Shown: positions 17,332 to 27,529, counted from the stretch's first letter. The stretch is DNA of 64,000 bases from Bacteroidales bacterium (GCA_020052415.1 JAGVPB010000042.1:62001-126000); one strand, 5' to 3'. Program-made: numbers and translations. The notes: generated by a model from the sequence alone, not told the origin.

Positions 17332-19419
17332 TTAATAAGCCCCTGCACGTTTCCTCATGAACCATTCGGCCATAAGAAAAATTATTATTAATAACAGAAT
17401 GGCCGGAAAATTCAGAATTTCGGAATAGCTTTTACTCGAATATGTTATCGTTTTGATGTAATCGCTCCCAATAATTGTATCATATAACGCAAGAATCTGA
17501 TGCGGATAAATCATTTGACCCCCGCTGTTTATAGCAAGATTGTACAACAAATTATGGTTCGCAACGGTGTTAACCGATTCAATTGTCAAAGGTGTAACTG
17601 TAAATTCACCTCTGTCAGTAAATATCTTTTCTCCCACCTGGACTCTTGCCGAATAACTGTAATGATCAACAGGCAGTTTTCCTGCATTAAGGGAGTATGC
17701 TGAACCGCTATTATTAAAAACAAATGAATAATTCCTGTTTTGACCATCATTAATAGTAATTGAGATTTCAGGAATAAATATCAATTCATAATTGTCATTA
17801 TACACTTCAGCATTAAATTCAATGTTTTCATTCTCAGTAAAGCTGTTTTTACAAAAAATCCTGAAGAAGCTTTTATCTGCTTTTACTGAAAGATACTGAA
17901 TGGATTTGTTAATAATTTCATTAAATGCTTCGTGATTACCGGTTTTAGAGTAATCAAACATTCTCCATTTCCAGATACCGGTCCCACAAAAGATTCCAAA
18001 TTTTGATTCTGCACTTTGATTAAATATCAGCAAAGGTTCACGGGTTGTAACTTCACCAATTCTTTGATAGAACAATATATTCGCCGATGGTTGAATAACG
18101 CTGTTTCCATAAGGACTGATCAAAGGAGGAAAATCAGCAACAGCCTGCAGTGTGGAACGGGAAAGGTTAAATGAAGTAAACTCTTCATTTATTTCAGGAT
18201 TGGCCTCATTAAAAAAGATTTGATCGCCTTTGACCATGATACCGGTATTTTGCCTGTTAAAAAGAGGCAGATTCGTTTGCTGGCTGATCATGAAAAGAAC
18301 CGGAATGTGTTCGATGGCAATTTTTTCCAAAATATTGCTGATGTTGCCGGATACCGAAGGAAGACCATGTAAAATGATCAGGTTATAACCTGAGACTTCT
18401 TTATTAAATTCGTCAACAATATACTCTTCGACAACATAATTCCTGTTCGTAACAATAGCCTGTTTTAACGCCGAAATATCAGGATGAGGCGACTGAGACA
18501 GCACAAGTATTTTTTGTCGGTCTTCAATAACATCAATAAAAAAATCCTGGTAATTGTTTGTTTGGCTAACTTCATTATCCACTCCCGTCAGACGAACAGT
18601 ATATCTTTGCAGACCCGGAACATTGGCTTTCAGATGAAGATTCAGGGTTTCGAAATATGTATCAGAACCTATATTAATCATCCTGCGAAACAAAACTGAG
18701 TCTCTGCTTGAAATTGTTAATTCTGTAGTCGCATCATGACATTTATACGCACTTACAAGCACTTCGACTGGGAAATCATTATTAAGGTACGCGATGCTGT
18801 TAAAGTTGACTTTATATAAAATGATATCTTTCCGTATATTGGTATCGCCCAGGGCTATCGTATAAATTGGAAAATGAAATTTATCAGTCGAATATAACGG
18901 GTTAAGCCCCCGGTTGTAAATGCCGTCAGTAGCCAGAATTAACGCACCCACGTTCTGTCCAGCATATTTACTGTTAATATCCCGGAATAATGCTGAAATA
19001 TCTGTGAGTTTGTCAGAATAATCAATCTGAAAGTCCTTATTCAGGCTTTCACCAAAGGTATATTTATCAACAGCAAAAGATGACGAAATCCTGTCAAGCA
19101 TTGAATTCATCGTTTGTGGATATTCGCTCCTGTAAAAATTGGAATCTGTTCCTGTGATTACAGACAGGGAGTTATCCTGGGCAAAAATAATAATCGGTTT
19201 TTCAGAATGATGGGTTGTGGTCCTGACCATAGGATTTAAGAGTAAAAAGGCAATAACAGCAATTGTTAAACCTCTAAAGACAGCCATTATCCATTTTAAC
19301 GATTTGGAAAATTCACTCTTCGACTCCCTGTAATATAAAATCATTGCATAGGCGATACCAAGCAGGAAGCACAGCATGATAAACCACAAAGGGTATTCGG
19401 TAACGATATTGATCTTCAA
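17332..19419 (-). CDS. VWA-like membrane protein of unknown function
   Basis: This 695-residue protein has two N-terminal membrane helices (residues 10-28 and 42-62), a large external part and one C-terminal helix (near 665-685) ending in a basic tail. The segment KPIIIFAQDNSLSV with ALILATDGIYNRG further on resembles a von Willebrand A fold, although the classical DxSxS is DNSLS. A later segment (about 310-400, ILVLSQSPHPDI and NLIILHGLP) resembles the glutamine-amidotransferase-like fold found in BatA-type and related Bacteroidota proteins. It probably acts at the periplasmic face of the inner membrane. Its start is 130 bp from the fabG stop on the same strand. Substrate and partners are unknown. 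Confidence 0.65.
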   Translation of the reverse strand: MKINIVTEYPLWFIMLCFLLGIAYAMILYYRESKSEFSKSLKWIMAVFRGLTIAVIAFLLLNPMVRTTTHHSEKPIIIFAQDNSLSVITGTDSNFYRSEYPQTMNSMLDRISSSFAVDKYTFGESLNKDFQIDYSDKLTDISALFRDINSKYAGQNVGALILATDGIYNRGLNPLYSTDKFHFPIYTIALGDTNIRKDIILYKVNFNSIAYLNNDFPVEVLVSAYKCHDATTELTISSRDSVLFRRMINIGSDTYFETLNLHLKANVPGLQRYTVRLTGVDNEVSQTNNYQDFFIDVIEDRQKILVLSQSPHPDISALKQAIVTNRNYVVEEYIVDEFNKEVSGYNLIILHGLPSVSGNISNILEKIAIEHIPVLFMISQQTNLPLFNRQNTGIMVKGDQIFFNEANPEINEEFTSFNLSRSTLQAVADFPPLISPYGNSVIQPSANILFYQRIGEVTTREPLLIFNQSAESKFGIFCGTGIWKWRMFDYSKTGNHEAFNEIINKSIQYLSVKADKSFFRIFCKNSFTENENIEFNAEVYNDNYELIFIPEISITINDGQNRNYSFVFNNSGSAYSLNAGKLPVDHYSYSARVQVGEKIFTDRGEFTVTPLTIESVNTVANHNLLYNLAINSGGQMIYPHQILALYDTIIGSDYIKTITYSSKSYSEILNFPAILLLIIIFLMAEWFMRKRAGAY

Positions 19420-19548
19420 CGAGAATTATTTATAAGCCAATTCAGAAACAATTAAACGGTATGGTACTTATGAAATTATGATTGGAAGCAGAAATTATAT
19501 TCAACAGAACCAATGTTAATCCAAAATTAATACCGGTATGGATGATAA

Positions 19549-20295
19549 TTAAGTACTCATACCTCCGCAAACACTTATAACCTGTCCGGAAACATAAGAC
19601 GAGAGATCTGATGCGAGAAACAAAGCGACATTAGCAACATCTTCAGGAGTACCACCTCGTTTTAAGGGAATCTGTTCCTCCCAGTTCTTACGCATTTCTT
19701 CCGAAAGTTTTGCTGTCATTTCGGTAATGATAAAGCCCGGGGCTATAGCATTGCAACGGATGTTCCGGCTTCCCAATTCCTGAGCAATGGACTTGGTAAA
19801 TCCTATCAAGCCTGCCTTTGAGGCAGAATAATTGGACTGACCCGCGTTGCCGTTAACCCCAACGACCGAACTCATATTGATTATCACACCTGAGCGCTGT
19901 TTGATAAAATACCGTTGAACTGCCTTGGTAAGATTAAATGCAGATTTCAGGTTTACTTTCATGATGAGATCCCAATCATCTTCAGACATGCGGAGCAATA
20001 AATTGTCGCGGGTTATTCCGGCATTATTTACCAGGATATCAATTTTCCCAAAATCAACTGCAATATCATTAATAAGTTTTTCACTACCTGTAAAGGAGCT
20101 GGCATCAGAGGCATACCCTTTTCCTTTTACTCCCTGCACAGCAATTTCTGTTTCGAGGAGTTCGCAGTTTTCGTCGTAGCGGATATCGGAAAATGCAATG
20201 TTTGCTCCTTCCGATGCAAACTTTAAGGCTATCGCTTTTCCGATGCCCCTTGCTGCACCGGTAATTACAGCCGTTTTACCATTTAATAGCTTCAT
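19549..20295 (-). CDS. fabG: 3-oxoacyl-[acyl-carrier-protein] reductase
   Basis: This 248-residue short-chain dehydrogenase reduces 3-oxoacyl-ACP with NADPH in fatty acid elongation. It shows the cofactor motif TGAARGIGKA (residues 12-21), NNAGIT near 90, the catalytic Ser-Tyr-Lys set with YSASKAG near 153, and the C-terminal GQVISVCGG. These are the FabG hallmarks. Other SDR enzymes look similar, so a different substrate is possible. A -7 box lies 28 bp upstream. It is not in a fatty acid cluster here. Confidence 0.85.
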   Translation of the reverse strand: MKLLNGKTAVITGAARGIGKAIALKFASEGANIAFSDIRYDENCELLETEIAVQGVKGKGYASDASSFTGSEKLINDIAVDFGKIDILVNNAGITRDNLLLRMSEDDWDLIMKVNLKSAFNLTKAVQRYFIKQRSGVIINMSSVVGVNGNAGQSNYSASKAGLIGFTKSIAQELGSRNIRCNAIAPGFIITEMTAKLSEEMRKNWEEQIPLKRGGTPEDVANVALFLASDLSSYVSGQVISVCGGMST

Positions 20296-20322
20296 AAAAT
20301 TTTATGTTGGTTACCTGGGGGC

Positions 20323-20330
20323 CAAAGATA
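20323..20330 (-). promoter_or_regulatory. Possible -7 box for fabG
   Basis: On the minus strand the sequence is TATCTTTG, matching TAnnTTTG, 28 bp before the fabG start. No -33 box is seen. Confidence 0.35.
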
Positions 20331-20350
20331 ATATTTATTAAGGATTATCC

Positions 20351-21004
20351 TTATTGTTCATTTTCCCGGAACTTTTCTGATAACCTGAAGGAAATCTGGT
20401 TTTCGTCGAAAACTGCCTCAAGTATTTCGAGAGCAAGCAAATTAATCAGTATTTTTTCAGCTGACCAGCTTGAAATGCACGCCATCCTGCTGAATTTGGA
20501 TAATGTGATGAGCTCATTTTTCTCTAAGTATTGAAGAATAAGTTTCTCATTTATCCCATAATTAAGGTAGGTTCCTTCAGGCTGTTTTTTTCTTTTCCAG
20601 GCTCTGACAATCACTTTGCCGGCAAGCATATTCCGGTCACCAATCCTGATGTAGGCCAGCCATTTTCCGTTAATATCCTGGGCATAATAAGGTTTATCGT
20701 TACCAGGTTTAATAGTGATTTCCAATACTTTTTTTCCTTCGACTATCCACTCTTTATTATTAAATTCAATCAGGGGTTTGCAATACAGGTTAACGGCCGT
20801 TTCAGCCATGAATTCTTCCTCTTCTGTTCTGATGCCGGCAATGGTCCCATCATCTTTTACACCTATGAGAAGCTTTCCACCATCCGTATTTGCGAATGCT
20901 GAAAATGTGCGTGCAATCTTCCGTGAATCGGCAATTTCGAATTTAAAATCGAGTTGCTGATGTTCCCCCTGTGCGATGAGTTTATGGATGTAATGGAGTT
21001 TCAT
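20351..21004 (-). CDS. AlbA_2/Schlafen-type domain protein with C-terminal winged helix
   Basis: This 217-residue protein has an AlbA_2 (AAA_4, Schlafen-like) domain in residues 5-125, seen in QLDFKFEI, ARTFSAFANTDGGKLLIGVKDDG and AYIRIGDRN. The remaining part (about 150-217) looks like a winged helix (ILQYLEKNELITLSKFSRMA). Such proteins are putative nucleic-acid-binding regulators; some Schlafen-like members are nucleases or defence proteins. No catalytic site can be assigned. It has its own promoter match inside the end of the upstream gene and ends 55 bp before fabG starts. Function unknown. Confidence 0.75.
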   Translation of the reverse strand: MKLHYIHKLIAQGEHQQLDFKFEIADSRKIARTFSAFANTDGGKLLIGVKDDGTIAGIRTEEEEFMAETAVNLYCKPLIEFNNKEWIVEGKKVLEITIKPGNDKPYYAQDINGKWLAYIRIGDRNMLAGKVIVRAWKRKKQPEGTYLNYGINEKLILQYLEKNELITLSKFSRMACISSWSAEKILINLLALEILEAVFDENQISFRLSEKFRENEQ

Positions 21005-21020
21005 AATATTTTTGAAACCC

Positions 21021-21050
21021 CAAAATTATTAAATACATTTTATTTGGCAA
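21021..21050 (-). promoter_or_regulatory. Promoter of the AlbA-domain gene
   Basis: On the minus strand TTG (21050-21048), a 19-base spacer and TAATTTTG (21028-21021) form a complete Bacteroidota promoter. The -33 box lies inside the last codons of the upstream glycosyltransferase gene. The leader would be about 10 bases. Confidence 0.55.
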
Positions 21051-22419
21051 ATTGTAAAAGCTCTGTAAAATCAGGTTTGGAAATAATAACGTCGGCAAAA
21101 TGGTTTAATAAATCATCATTGGAGCAAAAAGCAATGCCAATACCTGATTCTTTAATTATACAAAGGTCGTTTCGGCTGTCGCCAATAACTATTGAATTTT
21201 CACGCTTTATATTATATTTTTGAAGAACGCTTAGCAGCGCGTTTGTCTTGCAAAGCGAATGCCTGCATAAACTACCCGGACCATTGACCATAAAGGAAGG
21301 AATTTTAACCTCACCGGTACAAATGCTTTTCGAAAACTCAAGTTCATTTGAAAGTGAAAAGTCTATTCCAAGTTTATTTTTAATGTGGCTCGTTATGCAA
21401 TCATAACTATCGGAAACAATTCCAACGATATATCCCCTGTTTTTAAGTTCAGCCACTATTTCTTTAGTTCCCTCTATAATCGGAATACTATCTGCTACCG
21501 CAATCAATTCACTATAGGTCCTGTCTTTTAGCAGGGTTGCGATTTTTTTTGTGAGAAGTATTACATCAGGCTCGGAAGAGCGGATATCCATCAATTCCTT
21601 TTTAAAGCCGAAAGCATTGGCGCAGGCATCAACATATCTCCCCTTAAGCAATGTATTATCCATATCAAATACAACCAGTTTACTTAATGAATTGTGTTGG
21701 CCGTTCAATGCGAGTTCCATTTGTGAGCGAATCTCTTTCAGAGCACCTAACTCTTCAAAATTATAATTCGGATTTTTTGACATTGCGGCTTTCATAATGA
21801 TGGTCTGAGCCACCTCCTTGCTCATTTTGCCTAATGCTTGTAAGGGTTTACTTTTATTTTCGATATACCCGATTTCCACTTCTTTAATTTTCACATTCAT
21901 GAGGTTTACGTCAATCAGAATACCAATGTCAACACCATAATCGTCTCTGAATTCCAATTGTTGAAATATTGATTTTTTTCCTGCAATCATTCCGCTAAGT
22001 GGTTGACTAAACCTTAATAAATCGGGAAAGAAGATGCTCAACAAAGGTTTGGCGACAAGTTCCGTAACTCTGCCGGCATTTCGGCTAAAAGATGATTTGA
22101 CAAACTCAGCTTCTCCCCTCGCTATCGGGTCAGTCAGAAGTTTTATTGTATAGTATGGATAAGGATCTATATCTCCATCCAGGAATACAATAATGTCATT
22201 GGAAGCAAAGAGAACACCTTCTCTCATCGAAACACCTTTTCCAAGCTTGGTGCTGGTTATAATTTTGGCCCCGCTTTGCTGTGCCTTTGAAATAGTATTA
22301 TCAAGCGATTTGTCATCCATCACAATTACTTCGGATACACGAGGCTGGCTCTTTGCAAAATTGACAACTTCCGCTATATGCTCCTCTTCATTTAAAGTTG
22401 GTATTATTACCGTTATCAT
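21040..22419 (-). CDS. GpgS-like glycosyltransferase fused to a HAD phosphatase
   Basis: This 459-residue fusion starts at the ATG at 22419, where the conserved MITVIIPTLNEEEHI begins. Residues 1-225 are a GT-A glycosyltransferase with the metal motif FLDGDID (81-83) and segments GRVTELVAKPLL, FSQPLSGMIAG and YGVDIGILID. These strongly recall glucosyl-3-phosphoglycerate synthase (GT81). Residues 245-459 are a HAD phosphatase of the SerB type (FDMDNTLLKG at 251, GIVSDSYD, VIGDSRND). One protein may thus make a phosphorylated glucosyl- or mannosyl-glycerate and remove the phosphate, giving a compatible solute or a polysaccharide precursor. The sugar and acceptor are inferred from family only. 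Confidence 0.75.
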   Translation of the reverse strand: MITVIIPTLNEEEHIAEVVNFAKSQPRVSEVIVMDDKSLDNTISKAQQSGAKIITSTKLGKGVSMREGVLFASNDIIVFLDGDIDPYPYYTIKLLTDPIARGEAEFVKSSFSRNAGRVTELVAKPLLSIFFPDLLRFSQPLSGMIAGKKSIFQQLEFRDDYGVDIGILIDVNLMNVKIKEVEIGYIENKSKPLQALGKMSKEVAQTIIMKAAMSKNPNYNFEELGALKEIRSQMELALNGQHNSLSKLVVFDMDNTLLKGRYVDACANAFGFKKELMDIRSSEPDVILLTKKIATLLKDRTYSELIAVADSIPIIEGTKEIVAELKNRGYIVGIVSDSYDCITSHIKNKLGIDFSLSNELEFSKSICTGEVKIPSFMVNGPGSLCRHSLCKTNALLSVLQKYNIKRENSIVIGDSRNDLCIIKESGIGIAFCSNDDLLNHFADVIISKPDFTELLQFAK

Positions 22420-22704
22420 TTGAATCTCATTATAAAAATGACTAATAAACTTTATCTCTATAACAGTTTCTATGGGTATAACTATAACGCGTTTCAAAAG
22501 TTCAATTTTGAATTATATTCATTTGATGGTTAATCATAAACATAAAACATTCGAAATATTAGAAATTTAAACTTATCACGGATTCAGGGGCTTCCGAATG
22601 GCAGGATCAGAATATTTTTTGCAAAGTATTGCAGAAAAAATTTATCTCCGGCTTATGCTCCATCCGGAAAAATTACTTAGACAGGGACTGATAATTGATA
22701 AAAT

Positions 22705-24453
22705 TTAGAATGAATAGGTTACCCCCAGCATAATATTAAACCGATAGGAAGGGTAATTGTACCATCTGAAATATCGTTGCCCGAGAATGTTGTTAAAATT
22801 GATGAACCCGGAAAGCAGCTTTGAATAGCGGTATTCTCCGCCAAGACTGATATCCGCATAGCCGTCGAGCCTCACCGGTACAAGGTTGGTGGTGGTAGTT
22901 TCATCAACCGTGATGGATTCAAAGGTGCGTGCATAGATGCTGCTGTGTGTGAGCAATTCCCCTTTTATAAGAATTTTATCCTGCATGTTGTAATTTGCCA
23001 TGAAGGAAATCTCAAGCGCCGGCTTGTGCCATGCTTTATCTTCATTGTCGCAGAAATAGCTGTTGTACTTACCAAGCAATATGGCATTGAATTTATTCTT
23101 GTAATGAAAACCGAATTCGGCAATAACCTTTGAATACTTGACTTTATCATAAACAACAGTAAATTGATTGTTCAATCCTTCACCCAGAGCAGAAACTGTA
23201 TCATTAACATAAAATGCCATACCATCAATGGTCGAGTTCTCAAAACTAAGGTTATAATCGAAATAAGGAGTGATATGGCCCTTGAGTCCTCCGTACTGAC
23301 TGAGTTTATTGTTTTCGAATTTTTTTTCGAAGGTGGAATTGATAAATGGATTTTCATCACTCATCGAATGCAGGCTGTTCTTATTTAGTTCACCATATAT
23401 ACCGGCATAAGTAATAAGAACATCTTCCACTACCTGCACCTCTGCACGAACCACCGGATACACATGAACCTTTGAATCCGAACCTGATGCTGCATCTCCA
23501 TTAAGTCCAACCTTAAAATAATACTGTTCAAATCCCAGGTAGTAATATGGCCTGATCATTATAATGCTGCTGTTAAAATCCCGGATGGAATCCATATTAT
23601 AAAAGTAATTGATACCAAGATCAATCCCCAGTTTTTCACGTTCTGAAAAACCAAAAAAGGAAGTGCTCTTACTCATACCCGCATCGAACCTTACATTGTG
23701 TTCATGCGCATCAAATTTGTCGAAAAGATAATAGTATTTCAAATTTACAGAGTGATGTAATTTATCCCTATCCAAATAATTGCTTTCGATGCCGGTTTTC
23801 AACCCGATCAGGTTATAACTTTGCTTATAGTCATTTTTGTCAAGGTCAATATCCGGGAATTCACCGGGTTTGAACCCGTAAAAATGGACCCCGGTCCTTT
23901 GGTATTGAGCTTCTGCTGATAATGTATGCTGGTTAAAAAACGCCTTACCATATCCATCAACAGTGCTGATGCTGCTCCCTGGAAAGGCATAATCCTCAAT
24001 TCCTCCGAAGGATGACAGATATTTTGCGTGAACACCGAAAGCATTTTTTTTCGAACGCAGCTTGTTTGCATTAAATTCAATGTACGGCGTCCAGTAATTT
24101 CCTATCCCGGCTCTTATATAATTCTTATACAGTTCAGGAACCGATTCACCCTGGATTTTAGCCGGTTTTATTGGCTCAAGGATGACTTCCGGTTCAAGGG
24201 TTTTTGATTTCATCGTATAATTAAAGGCTGGCTTTTCCAATCCTTCCGCGGGGATTTCCGGCGAAATGCTGATCTTCGCCATATCCGCCACCGAAGGCTG
24301 GTAAGGAGCTACAACCGTTACCTCTTCCGTGTCTGTTACATCCTGTGCAGTCGTCTTAAAACCGGTAATGATAAGTAAACTAATCACTGAAATGACAACT
24401 CCGTATCTGATTCGAAATGGTATGAATTTTATCTTAATTGTTCTTTGGTTCAT
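22705..24453 (-). CDS. Outer membrane beta-barrel protein, paired with TPR protein
   Basis: This 582-residue protein has a signal peptide (residues 14-36), a short periplasmic segment with VTVVAPYQPSVADMAKI, and then a barrel with many aromatic-ended strands, ending in LGVTYSF. It looks like the TonB-receptor-like barrels without a plug that follow large TPR genes in Bacteroidota. The start overlaps the stop of the TPR gene by 20 bases, so the two are translationally coupled and probably act together in the outer membrane. The ligand is unknown. There is no typical TonB-dependent plug or SusD partner nearby. Confidence 0.7.
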   Translation of the reverse strand: MNQRTIKIKFIPFRIRYGVVISVISLLIITGFKTTAQDVTDTEEVTVVAPYQPSVADMAKISISPEIPAEGLEKPAFNYTMKSKTLEPEVILEPIKPAKIQGESVPELYKNYIRAGIGNYWTPYIEFNANKLRSKKNAFGVHAKYLSSFGGIEDYAFPGSSISTVDGYGKAFFNQHTLSAEAQYQRTGVHFYGFKPGEFPDIDLDKNDYKQSYNLIGLKTGIESNYLDRDKLHHSVNLKYYYLFDKFDAHEHNVRFDAGMSKSTSFFGFSEREKLGIDLGINYFYNMDSIRDFNSSIIMIRPYYYLGFEQYYFKVGLNGDAASGSDSKVHVYPVVRAEVQVVEDVLITYAGIYGELNKNSLHSMSDENPFINSTFEKKFENNKLSQYGGLKGHITPYFDYNLSFENSTIDGMAFYVNDTVSALGEGLNNQFTVVYDKVKYSKVIAEFGFHYKNKFNAILLGKYNSYFCDNEDKAWHKPALEISFMANYNMQDKILIKGELLTHSSIYARTFESITVDETTTTNLVPVRLDGYADISLGGEYRYSKLLSGFINFNNILGQRYFRWYNYPSYRFNIMLGVTYSF

Positions 24454-27400
24454 CTTCTATCTTTATAACTTCAGTATCTCCAATTGTATCCTGCCTGTCC
24501 GACAGTTCTTTTTTTAGTGTTTCCCTGTCGGTGATCTCTTTCAGCTTGTCAGCCGCCACTATACGCAATTCATTGCCTTCGTAATTATCAATGATGCTTT
24601 GGAGGGTTTGCTTTGCCTGGAATTCATTCCCCTTCTTTACATAAATATCCGCAAGCAGGATAAATCCTTTTGCAACCCAATAATCGTGTGCTGAAAAACG
24701 GTTCGAAAGATCAAACACCTCCTTCTCAGCCTGATCAAGGTCGTTCAGTTTAAATCCTATTTCGGCACATTTATATTTTGCTTCAGCTCCGGCTTCACTA
24801 ATGGATATTTCACTCACTTTCCTGAACTCACTTTTTGCCAGCAATAATTCGTCAACGCTGTAAAAGGAATTCGCCCTGATGGTCATGGTTTCAAGCTTCA
24901 TCCTGTCGTTAAGTTTTTCAACAGATAAGAGCTTTTCAGCCGCAACCAGGGCTCCCTCATAATCCTTGAGCAAATAATGGCATTTCATTTGACCGTAGTA
25001 AGCTTCCGTCTGGTTGAGTTTATTTTCGGCGGTCGCGGCAAGTTCAGTGTAATATCCGAGAGCCGTATCATAGCTGCCCATTCCGTAGCTGATGGTCGCC
25101 GCATTAACCAAAGCAGTTTCGGTAAACTCAGACCGGGGCTGGGCCAAAACGATTTCATAGTTTTTAAGGGCTTCTTCCTTCTTACCTTCACGGTATTGGC
25201 ATTCGGCCAGGTAAAAACCTGCATTAAGTTTAAAAGCGCCTTCCGGAAACCGTTGGGTATATAGTTCGAGTGATGGAAGAGCTGCAGAATAATCTCCTTT
25301 CATATAGATGTTTTCGGCGGCAATGTACAAAATCGAATCCTGCTCAGATGCTCTGACCTGAGCAAATGGCAAATCCTCTGTATAAGCCAGGTAATCGTCA
25401 GCACGGTTCATATCAATGTAAATATTCTTAATGCTGGCAAGCGCTTCCTTCGATTCAGGAGTATTGGGATATCCGGAAACCACTTTTTTGAAGGTGCTCA
25501 ATGCAAGTTCATTCTGATCGCTGTTATAATAAATCAAACCCGACTTCAGTTGAGCCTTCACTGAAAACCTGCTTCCCGGAAAATCAGTAACGATCTTTTT
25601 AAAATTGATCAGCGCATTTTCATTGTCCTTCTGCATAAGATAAGTATTGCCAAGTTCAAAGGTAACCTCGCCCGACGACTGTGAGTCCGGATATTTCCTG
25701 ATGATCGTTTTTAAAGTCTGTATCTTATCATCGTTTCTCGAAAGCACTCCAAGAACAATCGCTTTTTGAAAAAGTGCATAATCCACATCGAAAGCGTCTA
25801 TACCGATGGCCTTGTCGTACCACCCAATGGCATTATCATATCCTTTCGATACGAACCATGAATCACCGAGCCTCAGATATGCATCAGCGATCATATCCGG
25901 GTTTTCGTTTTTTACATTGCTGACAAATGTTTCAAACGAAGCAATAGCATCTCCGTAATCCTCATTTTTGAAATGTACATAGCCCAGGTTATAATTGGTT
26001 ATATTGTAAACCGATAGCTTTGTTGATTCGGGAACAGCCAGAAAATCCGTAAAGTATTTTTTTGCCCCCCAGTAATTCTCTGTCCTGTAAAAAGCGTCAC
26101 CCGCCCAGAACATAGCTTCAGCAGTGATTGCCTTATCTGCATCAATCCCTATGGCTTTTTTAAACATTTTGATCGCCTCTTCATAGTCGAACGCATTGAA
26201 AAATTCAATGCCACGGTAAAATGAAATTTTCTGATAATTGAGATTGTAATCGCTTCCCTTAACTTTTATTCTCTCAAGCGCGTCCGAAGCATCCTTGTAG
26301 TTGCGGGTCGCCATTGAAATCCTGAAAAGGAAATTATATGCATCGTCGTTCCTGCCTGAGTTGGGATAGCTTATAAGGTAATCCTTCAGGGCTTTTATGG
26401 CTTCATTATAGGGATCCGAAGAAAGATCGAAAGCAAGCTGTGCCTGGTTGAATAACGCATCTTCCCTGATATCGGTGTCAAAGGGCAACTTGTAAGCCGA
26501 ACTGAATGCACCGGCAGCAAACTGTTTCTGCCCCGTCTGAACATAGCAGGCTCCAAGATAATAATAGGCAAACTGTGACAATTCATCCTGCGAACCGGTC
26601 ACTTTCTGAAAACAATCTATTGCTTTTTCAAAATTGCCGGTTTTATAAAGAGTGAATCCATAAGAGTAATTATCCTCCCTCGTCACACTTAGCCCTTTGG
26701 CATCGTGATACTGCTTAAGCCATGTCAATGCTTCTTCATAACGTCCGGTCCTGTAATACGACTCCCCGATGACCCTCACGATTTCCGGTCCCCGCTTTTC
26801 TGTTGATTTCTCTAGCAGGCCTGGAGCCATTTCCAATACTTCATCGTACTTCTCCTGCACAAAAAGCATTTGAACGATATAGTAAGGAGCCACCGTACTG
26901 AAATTCTCATCGTTCATCAGTTCCTTAAAAGCTTTTAACGCAGCCTCGTGATCTCCTTCAGTATAAGCAATGTGTGCCAGATAATAATCAGAGGGTGAAG
27001 AGTACTTTGAATCCCGGTTTCGTGACTTTTCAAAGTTCACTTTTGCCATACCCATATCATCCGATTTAAAGGCACAATACGCCATTTTAAAGTAAAACTC
27101 ATCGGTTTGATCTTTGGTAAGCTCCAAAATCTCTACTTTTTTAAAATAATCCTGTGCCGTATTGAATTTTTTATCGCGGTAGGCAAGCTGGCCTAAGTGG
27201 AACTGTATCAGGTTATGGCGACTGTTCGCCGGATGGTTTGCCAAAAAACCGTTGAATTTATATTCCGCATCGCCATTGAAAAGTTCCATGGCGCAGAGTG
27301 CGTCATAGTATTCAGCATTCACCCTTAACTGCGAAACCGGATTTTTCTCATAGTTTATCACATAAATGAATTCTTTTTGAGCCGCACCGTATTTCTCCTT

Positions 27401-27529
27401 TTCAAACAAATCCATTCCCGAATGGTAAACTGCTTCCGGATCGCGGTATGCTGCTGTTTTCTGAGCCATCATACCCGGCGGAATCAATACTAAAAGAAGT
27501 GCAAATATTTTCAGTTCTGTTATCCTCAT
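24434..27529 (-). CDS. Secreted TPR-repeat protein, 1031 residues
   Basis: A signal peptide (MRITELKIFALLLVLIPPGMMAQ) is followed by some twenty-five tetratricopeptide repeats that cover almost the whole protein (for example FYRTGRYEEALTWLKQYHDA and YLGACYVQTGQKQFAAGAF). TPR arrays bind proteins or peptides. It should sit in the periplasm, perhaps bound to the outer membrane. The gene overlaps the downstream barrel gene by 20 bases on the same strand, which indicates a joint function. A -7 box (TAATTTTG on the minus strand, 27591-27584) lies about 55 bp upstream. A role in assembling or regulating an outer membrane machine is inferred. Confidence 0.8.
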   Translation of the reverse strand: MRITELKIFALLLVLIPPGMMAQKTAAYRDPEAVYHSGMDLFEKEKYGAAQKEFIYVINYEKNPVSQLRVNAEYYDALCAMELFNGDAEYKFNGFLANHPANSRHNLIQFHLGQLAYRDKKFNTAQDYFKKVEILELTKDQTDEFYFKMAYCAFKSDDMGMAKVNFEKSRNRDSKYSSPSDYYLAHIAYTEGDHEAALKAFKELMNDENFSTVAPYYIVQMLFVQEKYDEVLEMAPGLLEKSTEKRGPEIVRVIGESYYRTGRYEEALTWLKQYHDAKGLSVTREDNYSYGFTLYKTGNFEKAIDCFQKVTGSQDELSQFAYYYLGACYVQTGQKQFAAGAFSSAYKLPFDTDIREDALFNQAQLAFDLSSDPYNEAIKALKDYLISYPNSGRNDDAYNFLFRISMATRNYKDASDALERIKVKGSDYNLNYQKISFYRGIEFFNAFDYEEAIKMFKKAIGIDADKAITAEAMFWAGDAFYRTENYWGAKKYFTDFLAVPESTKLSVYNITNYNLGYVHFKNEDYGDAIASFETFVSNVKNENPDMIADAYLRLGDSWFVSKGYDNAIGWYDKAIGIDAFDVDYALFQKAIVLGVLSRNDDKIQTLKTIIRKYPDSQSSGEVTFELGNTYLMQKDNENALINFKKIVTDFPGSRFSVKAQLKSGLIYYNSDQNELALSTFKKVVSGYPNTPESKEALASIKNIYIDMNRADDYLAYTEDLPFAQVRASEQDSILYIAAENIYMKGDYSAALPSLELYTQRFPEGAFKLNAGFYLAECQYREGKKEEALKNYEIVLAQPRSEFTETALVNAATISYGMGSYDTALGYYTELAATAENKLNQTEAYYGQMKCHYLLKDYEGALVAAEKLLSVEKLNDRMKLETMTIRANSFYSVDELLLAKSEFRKVSEISISEAGAEAKYKCAEIGFKLNDLDQAEKEVFDLSNRFSAHDYWVAKGFILLADIYVKKGNEFQAKQTLQSIIDNYEGNELRIVAADKLKEITDRETLKKELSDRQDTIGDTEVIKIEDEPKNN

